Of a stretch of 5,275 nt of DNA, positions 1 to 4,150 are shown piece after piece (position 1 is the first letter of the stretch; every line of letters starts with the position of its first letter). Below the pieces are notes generated by a model. It was not told the DNA's origin, made no database searches, and saw only the letters and a list, made by a program, of their open reading frames with translations. The DNA lies in NCBI GenBank assembly GCA_050250795.1, contig JBFWNZ010000283.1, positions 1-5,275 on the forward strand, read 5' to 3'. Source of the stretch: JBFWNZ01 sp050250795. GTDB taxonomy: Bacteria > Pseudomonadota > Alphaproteobacteria > UBA8366. The translations under genes were made by a program, and so were the position numbers.

Positions 1-678
1 CTACGGCACAGCTCTGGCGGTCGAATTCAGACTAGGTCGAGAACACTCTTCGTTGAAGCGCTACGCGCTATCTCTTTTACCGCAGAGGAAGGAGATCGGA
101 TTGGCGTTATCGGGCTGAATGGTGCCGGAAAGTCAACACTTCTCCGCGCAATAGCCGGCATCTTTCAACCTACAGGCGGACAGCTTCGGGTCACGGGAAG
201 GGTCGCGCCACTGCTAGCACTAGGCGTAGGAATGTATGATGATGCGTCAGGATGGGAGAATATCCGCAATTGCGGCCTGCAGCATGGAATGAGTTCTGCG
301 GAGATCGCAGCGAAGCAAAACGAAATTGCAGCCTTCACCGAATTGGGGGACTATCTGCACCTTCCCCTTTATACTTATTCCTCCGGCATGCGCATGCGTC
401 TGTCTTATGCGGTCGCAACGGCAATGGATTCTGAAATCCTCGTTCTAGACGAGGTGGCAAGCACCGGCGACATCTCGTTCCAAGAGAAAGCACAGCAACG
501 TTTCACGGACATGGTCAGTCGCACAAAGATTGTTTTTCTAGCCACCCATGATATTGGTTGGATGAGGAAAATTTGCAGCAAAGTTATTTTACTGTCCGAA
601 GGTCGTTTATTGGAGTTCGGGCCGGCCGCTGACGTCCTGGAAATTTATATTAATTGCGATGGACGTTTGGGCACTTGA
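1..678 (+). CDS. ABC transporter ATP-binding protein, polysaccharide/O-antigen export type (5' partial)
   Basis: This is the nucleotide-binding subunit of an ABC exporter that would hydrolyse ATP at the inner membrane to move a lipid-linked polysaccharide (Wzt/KpsT/RfbE-like family). The frame is open from base 1 and the true start lies upstream; 225 residues are visible. Numbered from the window start, the Walker A motif GLNGAGKST is at residues 38-46, the signature YSSGM at 126-130, Walker B ILVLDE ends at Glu151, the D-loop region STGD is at 154-157, and the switch His is at 183 in LATHD. The YSSGM signature and the 'RVAPLLALGVG' stretch after Walker A are typical of the glycan-export subfamily. 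Full-length relatives without a C-terminal glycan-binding domain run to about 240-260 residues, so roughly 20-30 N-terminal residues are missing and no Wzt-type C-terminal domain is present. The internal ATG at 232 lies after Walker A and cannot be the start. A cognate permease is expected upstream but not visible. The substrate cannot be told. Confidence 0.93.
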   Translation, partial: LRHSSGGRIQTRSRTLFVEALRAISFTAEEGDRIGVIGLNGAGKSTLLRAIAGIFQPTGGQLRVTGRVAPLLALGVGMYDDASGWENIRNCGLQHGMSSAEIAAKQNEIAAFTELGDYLHLPLYTYSSGMRMRLSYAVATAMDSEILVLDEVASTGDISFQEKAQQRFTDMVSRTKIVFLATHDIGWMRKICSKVILLSEGRLLEFGPAADVLEIYINCDGRLGT

Positions 679-701
679 TCTCGACCTGCTCCCCATCGGT
701 T

Positions 702-734
702 CCTCACGGGTAATTGAGAGTCCAGGGGTGCTGA
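702..734. repeat. Direct repeat copy A at the outer left edge of the IS composite
   Basis: A 33-nt stretch starting CCTCACGG and running through GAGAGTCCAGGG to GCTGA. It recurs in the same orientation at 2159-2190 with about 29-30 matching positions and two or three one-base indels. Similarity stops where the left end of the IS remnant begins (TGAACTGC at 732). This suggests the remnant inserted into, or next to, a pre-existing repeat. Its nature is unknown: it could be the end of another mobile element or a dispersed repeat. Confidence 0.7.
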
Positions 735-922
735 ACTGCTACCGGATGTACCCTCGGTGAGGGGTAGAGTTTTCGGGCCTTGATCGGCATCACGGGATGG
801 CTACGTGTGCAGATTCCATGAGCGCTGCCGGGACGTTGTTCCCGATCGCGCCGTGTGGCCTTTGCTTGTTGCAATCTCCACGCCAAGCCTCCAGCTTTTC
901 GGCCGCATCGGCAAGGCTCAAG
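732..922 (-). mobile_element. Remnant of an IS3-family insertion sequence (3' end only)
   Basis: A 191-bp fragment holding the C-terminal end of an IS3-type transposase on the minus strand, followed by its presumed terminal inverted repeat. The outer end reads TGAACTGCTACCGG from 732, starting with the TG dinucleotide usual for this family, and a small hairpin (CCCTC, 751-755, with GAGGG, 759-763) lies just inside. At 922/923 the fragment stops abruptly against the inverted repeat of the complete element. The rest of it does not reappear after 2153, so it was deleted or lost in a rearrangement. The exact outer boundary is inferred, since the partner inverted repeat is gone. Confidence 0.6.
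790..921 (-). pseudogene. IS3-family transposase OrfB, C-terminal fragment
   Basis: On the minus strand, 43 codons and a TGA stop (792-790) encode a peptide beginning LSLADAAEKLEAWRGDCN and continuing KQRPHGAIGNNVPAAL. This is the usual C-terminus of IS3-family OrfB proteins (helix with EAWR, then Y/CN-x-x-RPH-x-x-[IL]G-x-x-[TP]P), just beyond the DDE integrase core. The D and E catalytic residues and everything upstream are absent because the complete IS begins at 923. The sequence differs from the neighbouring OrfB C-terminus (YIDGFYNPVRRHSSLGFQSP), so it comes from a different IS3-family element, perhaps of the IS407 type. It cannot make a functional enzyme. Confidence 0.8.
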
Positions 923-949
923 TGGACTTGCCCGGCTTTTGTGGAGAGC
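923..949 (+). repeat. Terminal inverted repeat, orfB end of the complete IS
   Basis: It begins TGGACTTGCCCGG and closes with GTGGAGAGC, mirroring 2153-2127 on the opposite strand at 22 of 27 positions. The orfB stop codon lies just inside it. It is a presumed transposase binding and cleavage site, starting with the family-typical TG. Confidence 0.9.
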
Positions 950-951
950 GT

Positions 952-1818
952 TTAGCTCACTTCCTTGGCCTTCCGCTCGAAGACGATGGGGCTTTGGAAG
1001 CCGAGCGATGAATGCCGCCTGACGGGGTTATAGAACCCGTCGATGTATCTGGCGACGGCGTTTTCGGCCTGCTTGCGGGATTGCCATGCGACCGGCCAGA
1101 TGAGCTCCGACTTGATGGTTTTGAAGAACGTTTCGACCATCGAGTTGTCGTAGCAGTTCCCGCGGCCGCTCATCGAGATCAGGATGCCGCGTTTGCGGAG
1201 CAGGGCCTGATAATCGACAGAGCAGTATTGCGATCCGCGGTCGGAATGATGGACCAGCCCCGGCGCGGGGTTGCGAGCCACGAGCGCACGGCGCAGGGCT
1301 TCGACCGCGAGGTCGCGCTTCAGACGATCACTCGTGGCCCAGCCGACGACGCGCCGGGAGAAGAGGTCCAAGACAACGGCGAGGTAGAGCCAGCCCTCTG
1401 CCATCCAGATGTAGGAGATGTCCGCCCCCCACTTCCTGTCCGGACCATCCGCCGCGAAGTCTTGCGCCACCAGATTGGGCGCGACGGGCCAGGCATGCTC
1501 GCTGTCTGTCGTCTGTTTGAAGCGCCGCCTCGGACGCGCGATCAACTGGTTCTCGCGCATCAGGCGTGCCGTGCGATGCCGCCCGATCTCATGGCCCTCA
1601 TCCACGAGGTCGCGGTGCATGCGGGGACTGCCATAGGTCCCGTTCGACAGCGCAAAGGCCGTGCGGATATGCGCCAGATAGACCATGTCCTGCTGCTGGC
1701 GGCGGCAGGCCGGGCGTTCCTGCCAGGTGAAGAAACCGCTCTGGCTGACCCCCAGAACGCGACACATCCGGCTGATCGGAAAGCTGGCCTTCTCCGCATC
1801 GATGAAGGCGAACTTCAC
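952..1818 (-). CDS. IS3-family transposase OrfB (DDE integrase)
   Basis: This is the catalytic half of the transposase, which cuts and joins IS ends through a figure-eight/circle intermediate. It has 288 residues. An N-terminal helical segment of HTH_21 type (roughly 45-100, with TYGSPRMHRDL) precedes an RNase-H-fold integrase core. The catalytic triad reads as Asp133 (WGADISYI), Asp193 (HHSDRGSQY) and Glu229 (NSMVETFFKTIKSE), giving the 35-residue D-to-E spacing of the family. The C-terminal signature YNPVRRHSSLGFQSP is at about 263-277. The start is GTG at 1818, overlapping the orfA stop as GTGA. The protein is more likely made as an OrfAB fusion by -1 frameshifting, since orfB lies in the -1 frame relative to orfA and remains open upstream through the A7 run. 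The fusion would be about 382 residues, normal for IS3. No internal stops or missing catalytic residues are seen. Confidence 0.95.
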   Translation of the reverse strand: MKFAFIDAEKASFPISRMCRVLGVSQSGFFTWQERPACRRQQQDMVYLAHIRTAFALSNGTYGSPRMHRDLVDEGHEIGRHRTARLMRENQLIARPRRRFKQTTDSEHAWPVAPNLVAQDFAADGPDRKWGADISYIWMAEGWLYLAVVLDLFSRRVVGWATSDRLKRDLAVEALRRALVARNPAPGLVHHSDRGSQYCSVDYQALLRKRGILISMSGRGNCYDNSMVETFFKTIKSELIWPVAWQSRKQAENAVARYIDGFYNPVRRHSSLGFQSPIVFERKAKEVS

Positions 1819-2099
1819 CGATTTCCCTCTTTCGCGAAGAAGGCCGCGGCTTTTTTTAAGATGTCGCGCTCCTGCTTCAGAACCGCATTCTCACGCCGCA
1901 ACCGCTTCAGCTCGGCATGAAGATCGACGGTTGCCTCACTCGGCTCGCCGGCATCGCGCTTCTGACCCAGCCACCGCGTCAGCGTCGACAGGCCAATGCC
2001 CAGATCCTCTGCGATCTCTCGCCGCGTCCGGCCGCTGGTCAGTGCCAGCCGCACTGCTTCACGCCGAAACTCCGGCGTCGGTCTGTTCCCTCGTCCCAT
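1815..2099 (-). CDS. IS3-family transposase OrfA (helix-turn-helix protein)
   Basis: This is the DNA-binding half of the IS3 transposase. It recognises the terminal inverted repeats and, as a free protein, often modulates transposition. It has 94 residues. Residues 10-48 form an HTH_Tnp_1-type helix-turn-helix (FRREAVRLAL, then TRREIAEDLGIGLSTLTRWL). Residues about 60-85 form a leucine-zipper-like coiled coil (LHAELKRLRRENAVLKQERD), which in this family mediates OrfA/OrfAB multimerisation. The ATG at 2099 is preceded by a strong AGGAGGT ribosome site five bases upstream. The last codons overlap the A7 slippery run and the TGA stop overlaps the orfB GTG. Length and architecture match the family. 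Confidence 0.95.
   Translation of the reverse strand: MGRGNRPTPEFRREAVRLALTSGRTRREIAEDLGIGLSTLTRWLGQKRDAGEPSEATVDLHAELKRLRRENAVLKQERDILKKAAAFFAKEGNR
1851..1857 (-). promoter_or_regulatory. A7 slippery site for programmed -1 ribosomal frameshifting
   Basis: On the minus strand orfA reads TTA AAA AAA GCC here, giving the heptamer A AAA AAA followed by G. Slipping back one base moves the ribosome into the orfB frame, which stays open from this point (AAA AAA AGC CGC ...), producing OrfAB of about 83+11+288 residues. A-rich slippery heptamers near the end of orfA are the normal control of IS3-family transposase level. A downstream stimulatory structure was not established; the following CCGCGG is self-complementary but short. 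Confidence 0.8.
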
Positions 2100-2104
2100 A
2101 GAAC

Positions 2105-2111
2105 ACCTCCT
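2105..2111 (-). promoter_or_regulatory. Ribosome binding site of orfA
   Basis: Reads AGGAGGT on the minus strand, five bases before the ATG at 2099. It fixes the orfA start and lies between the IS terminal repeat and the gene. Confidence 0.8.
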
Positions 2112-2126
2112 GGTTCCTCAGTTGGT

Positions 2127-2153
2127 GCTCTCCACTTTCTCCGGGCAAGTCCA
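2127..2153 (-). repeat. Terminal inverted repeat, orfA end of the complete IS
   Basis: On the minus strand it starts TGGACTTGCCCGG at 2153 and ends GTGGAGAGC at 2127, the partner of 923-949. The five-base central block is AGAAA here and CTTTT at the other end. The transposase promoter is expected to overlap or sit just inside this repeat, but no clear -35/-10 pair was identified. Confidence 0.9.
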
Positions 2154-2158
2154 TCGTC

Positions 2159-2190
2159 CCTCACGGATAATGAGAGTCCAGGGTCGCTGA
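2159..2190. repeat. Direct repeat copy B at the outer right edge of the IS composite
   Basis: A 32-nt stretch CCTCACGG...GAGAGTCCAGGG...GCTGA matching 702-734 in the same orientation, beginning only five bases beyond the complete IS. The bases before it (CCATCG, of which CCA belongs to the IS end) also resemble those before copy A (CCATCGG). Direct rather than inverted orientation argues that the pair is not the two ends of a single transposon. Confidence 0.7.
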
Positions 2191-2541
2191 TATTGCCCCG
2201 TCGGAGGCCGCGATGGCAGCCGGCGACTGGCGGAGCTGGTCGGGGTTGCGCAGCCGGTCGCCCGCAGATCGAAGGAGCACGGCCTGTGGGGTCAGGCCAA
2301 ACCCGGGGCGGTTCAATCGTAACGGTGAGATGGTTTCAGAGGAAACGCCATATCAAAATACTTTCATAGGATTAATAGCTTTATCCAGCATGTTTTCCCG
2401 AATGCCATCGCTTGTGGCGAAAAATTTAACGGGTAAACTAGAGTGCTCTCAAGCAAGCTCTGGAAGCCTATGCGGAACCATTCAACGAAGAGTAGATAAG
2501 GATGGAAACCGGGACGCCTCGAATAAGCGAGTGTGATAACA
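2191..2541. other. Region without a confident gene between the IS composite and the barrel genes
   Basis: Nothing recognisable is encoded here. The left part (to about 2330) is GC-rich. On the minus strand it has a protein-like open frame ending at the TGA at 2163-2161 inside repeat B (segment RSAGDRLRNPDQLRQSP, then AAIAASDGAISATLDSHYP). That frame is open back to a stop at 2355-2353 but has no good start or ribosome site, so it may be a decayed gene end or part of an unrecognised element. The right part (about 2330-2540) is clearly more AT-rich, like the ATPase gene. It includes a 68-codon plus-strand frame from the ATG at 2330 to the TGA at 2536, with no family resemblance and a poorly spaced upstream GGTGAG. 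No tRNA, CRISPR or clear promoter was seen. Confidence 0.5.
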
Positions 2542-2712
2542 ATGCCACAGGGGCGAAAAATCGGAAAAACATTCGGCCGCGCATGGTCGCTGCGCTTGCG
2601 GCGCGGCATTGAGCCATGGTACCACCGCAACGAGATTGAATTGGGCGACGCGGCGGCTAGTGCGGCTTGCGTGGCTGTATCGGGGTCGACCAATAGTCGG
2701 AGGTCACGTTAA
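2542..2712 (+). CDS. Possible small protein of 56 residues upstream of the first barrel gene
   Basis: An ATG frame of 56 codons whose TAA stop overlaps the ATG of the next gene as TAATG, an arrangement that often signals translational coupling. The product would be basic at its start (MPQGRKIGKTFGRAWSLRLR) with a WYHRNEIELGD stretch and an alanine-rich segment near the end. It has no convincing signal peptide or membrane segment, and I do not recognise a family. Against it: no Shine-Dalgarno sequence precedes the ATG, and the next gene has its own strong GGAGGT. The sequence may simply be the 5' leader and promoter region of the barrel gene. Low confidence. Confidence 0.22.
   Translation: MPQGRKIGKTFGRAWSLRLRRGIEPWYHRNEIELGDAAASAACVAVSGSTNSRRSR
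2699..2704 (+). promoter_or_regulatory. Ribosome binding site of the first barrel gene
   Basis: GGAGGT lies seven bases before the ATG at 2712, an ideal spacing. It supports that start, which also yields an immediate signal peptide. Confidence 0.85.
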
Positions 2713-3911
2713 TGCGTCATGTGCAGTCGGTTGTTGCCATTAGTGCTATGCTGTATGTTGGGTTTGCCTCCGGCGCATACGCTTCCGTGGGCAGCGGCGG
2801 CGGCGACGGCGCGAGCACCTCGAACAATCTTGTCGGCACGCAGACCAGCGCCGGGGCATCGACCGCGACGGTGACGCTGATCTCCGGCGGCGGCGGCAGT
2901 GCGCTGACCGGTGCGTTCGGCGGCGGCGGGCTCGGCGGCGGCGGGCTCGGCGGCGGTGCTGGCGGGGTCACGCCCGGCGGTACCGGTGGCGTGGGCCCGC
3001 AGTCCTTGATCGACGACAACCAGATGGCCGGTCTCGTTGCCGGTCAGACGACCTTGTTCGATCTGCGCGAACTCAAGCGGCAGCAGGGCGGTTCGGCCGG
3101 TTCGAAGCCGATGAATGTCGGCGCCTGGCTGCGCGGCGCCTATACCGGGATCGAGAGCACGGACCGGGGCGGCGAGTTCGACGGCAACGCGATCAACCTG
3201 GTCGGCGGCGTCGATTACCTGTTCCAGAACACCAAGATCCCGGTCGTGGTCGGCCTGTCGGGCGGCTACGAGGTGCTGGACATCGAGACCAAGTTCAACA
3301 CCGGCACCTATGAGGGCAACGGCTTCACCTTCGCGCCCTATGTCGCGATCAGCCCGATGCGCAACTTCATCATCGACGCCAGCGGCGGCATGACCTGGCT
3401 CGACTACGACGTGTCGCGCACGGTCGGCGGCTCCAAGCGGACGGGCACCTTCGACGCCACGCGCTACTTCCTGGCGGCGAACGCGACCTACAACCACTAT
3501 GCCGGGGCCTGGCGCCTGTCGCCGACGGTCGGCATCCTGAACATGCGCGAAGAGCAGGACGGCTACACCGAGAACAACGGCACGGTCGTGCAGGGCAACG
3601 CCATCGACCTGACGCGGGCCTCGGGCGGGCTTGAGGTCGGCTACAACCTGGGCGGCATGAACCAGACGCTGACCGGGATCGAGCCCTTCGTGAAGCTGGT
3701 CGGCGAGTGGGATATCGACCATGAGAAGTCGGTGGACCTGGGCAACGGCGTGAAGTCCTCGGCCGAAGATTTCGGCGCGGTGGCCGGCGGCGGCGTGAAC
3801 CTGAACCTCGGGCAGTCGGTCTCCGGCGCGCTCGAAGGCACCTACAACACGATCGGCCGCGGCAACCTCGAAACCTGGACGGTCGGCGGACGGGTCCGCG
3901 TGAAGTTCTGA
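2712..3911 (+). CDS. Autotransporter-type outer-membrane beta-barrel protein with glycine-rich segment (paralogue 1)
   Basis: Predicted outer-membrane protein of 399 residues. Residues 1-24 form a Sec signal peptide (hydrophobic core AISAMLYVGFAS, likely cleavage after AYA). The mature N-terminus SVGSGGGDGASTSNNLV is followed by a low-complexity Gly/Ala/Thr stretch (about 59-94, with two GGGGL units). Next comes a short possibly helical segment (about 98-125, SLIDDNQMAG and LFDLRELKRQQGG). From about Trp139 to the C-terminus, amphipathic strands alternate with polar turns, as in the autotransporter beta-domain, ending VRVKF with the terminal Phe used for BAM recognition. A barrel of about 260 residues matches a 12-stranded type V translocator. 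Only about 110 residues precede it in the mature form, so no sizeable passenger exists; it may act as a surface-anchored barrel instead. A close paralogue follows at 4151. The function is not known from sequence. Confidence 0.88.
   Translation: MRHVQSVVAISAMLYVGFASGAYASVGSGGGDGASTSNNLVGTQTSAGASTATVTLISGGGGSALTGAFGGGGLGGGGLGGGAGGVTPGGTGGVGPQSLIDDNQMAGLVAGQTTLFDLRELKRQQGGSAGSKPMNVGAWLRGAYTGIESTDRGGEFDGNAINLVGGVDYLFQNTKIPVVVGLSGGYEVLDIETKFNTGTYEGNGFTFAPYVAISPMRNFIIDASGGMTWLDYDVSRTVGGSKRTGTFDATRYFLAANATYNHYAGAWRLSPTVGILNMREEQDGYTENNGTVVQGNAIDLTRASGGLEVGYNLGGMNQTLTGIEPFVKLVGEWDIDHEKSVDLGNGVKSSAEDFGAVAGGGVNLNLGQSVSGALEGTYNTIGRGNLETWTVGGRVRVKF
2918..2959 (+). repeat. 15-bp tandem repeat coding for GGGGL units
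   Basis: Two identical 15-bp units (CGGCGGCGGCGGGCT at 2918-2932 and 2933-2947) and a partial third encode the Gly-Gly-Gly-Gly-Leu repeats of the linker. The unit length is a multiple of three, so slippage would change linker length without breaking the frame. The second barrel gene has a related but Phe-containing version (GGGFGGGGFGGG, around 4350-4385). Confidence 0.75.
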
Positions 3912-3938
3912 TCTCCCGCCGCATACGCGGGTGAAGGC

Positions 3939-3965
3939 AAGGGCCGCGCCAATGGCGCGGCCCTT
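3939..3965 (+). terminator. Hairpin terminator after the first barrel gene
   Basis: A perfect 12-bp stem, AAGGGCCGCGCC (3939-3950) with GGCGCGGCCCTT (3954-3965), encloses an AAT loop and begins 27 bases after the TGA. The trailing CGCGTTT has only a weak T-run, so termination may be incomplete or helped by the A:T closing pairs. A smaller hairpin (CCCGC at 3915-3919 with GCGGG at 3927-3931) sits just before it. It should separate transcription of the two paralogues. Confidence 0.75.
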
Positions 3966-4150
3966 CGCGTTTGAGCGTCATCTTCCCTGACAGCGGCACG
4001 ATGAACGGCTATGCCTGTCCTCGGGGAATCTCGAACTTGCCCGGCATTTGCATTCCGTGTTAAGCAGGAATTTAGGGATTTTTATCGCGCATTGGACGCG
4101 GTGGCGGTTGGGGCGGAATCGCCTCGCCGAGGGGATCGGGTGGAGGGTTC
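3966..4150 (+). promoter_or_regulatory. Intergenic leader of the second barrel gene, presumed promoter region
   Basis: A gene-free interval of 185 bp after the hairpin, with its most AT-rich part at about 4035-4085, where a promoter for the downstream gene would be expected. A weak candidate is TTGCCC (4037-4042), 17 bases, then TTAAGC (4060-4065), which would leave a leader of about 80 bases. The match to consensus is poor and no operator palindrome was recognised, so the exact site is a guess. Confidence 0.3.
4142..4147 (+). promoter_or_regulatory. Ribosome binding site of the second barrel gene
   Basis: GGAGGG ends three bases before the ATG at 4151, a slightly short spacing. The ATG is nevertheless supported because it starts a signal peptide that aligns with that of the first barrel gene. 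Confidence 0.7.

Larger units (their letters stand above)
923..2153 (-). mobile_element. Complete IS3-family insertion sequence, 1231 bp
   Basis: Both ends carry a 27-bp inverted repeat beginning TGGACTTGCCCGG and ending GTGGAGAGC (923-949 on the plus strand, 2153-2127 on the minus strand). The two differ only in a five-base block in the middle (CTTTT against AGAAA). Inside are two consecutive overlapping minus-strand frames, orfA and orfB, which nearly fill the element, as is standard for IS3 (about 1.2-1.3 kb). All visible transposase motifs are intact, so the element looks potentially active. The flanking bases (CAAG on the left, TCGT on the right) do not form the 3-4 bp target duplication expected after simple insertion, which points to a later deletion or recombination at one end. 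Confidence 0.92.

Noticed and set aside
2..105. A second frame at the very start reads YGTALAVEFRLGREHSSLKRYALSLL, resembling an N-terminal region of export ATPases, so a frameshift in the ATPase was considered.
   Set aside because: The main frame itself reads SGGRIQTRSRTLFVEALRAISF before Walker A, which fits the family pattern without any frameshift.
1012..1920. Plus-strand open frame of 302 codons across the IS.
   Set aside because: It is antisense to orfB and orfA, which have intact transposase motifs, and its translation resembles no family; it is a GC-driven shadow.
702..2190. Direct repeats flanking the IS composite taken as a target-site duplication.
   Set aside because: At about 32 bp with indels and substitutions they are far longer and more diverged than the 3-5 bp duplications made by IS3-family elements.
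2364..2693. Minus-strand frame of 109 codons between the IS and the barrel genes.
   Set aside because: No ribosome site, no recognisable domain, and it spans a composition change; no positive evidence for a gene.
2918..2959. Short GC-rich tandem repeats taken as a CRISPR or an origin iteron array.
   Set aside because: The units are 15 bp, contiguous, in frame with a Gly-rich coding segment and lack spacers.
2709..3722. Long minus-strand open frame opposite the first barrel gene.
   Set aside because: Its translation is dominated by Ala/Arg/Asp/Val low-complexity sequence expected from the antisense of GC-rich codons, whereas the plus-strand frame has signal peptide, barrel and ribosome site.
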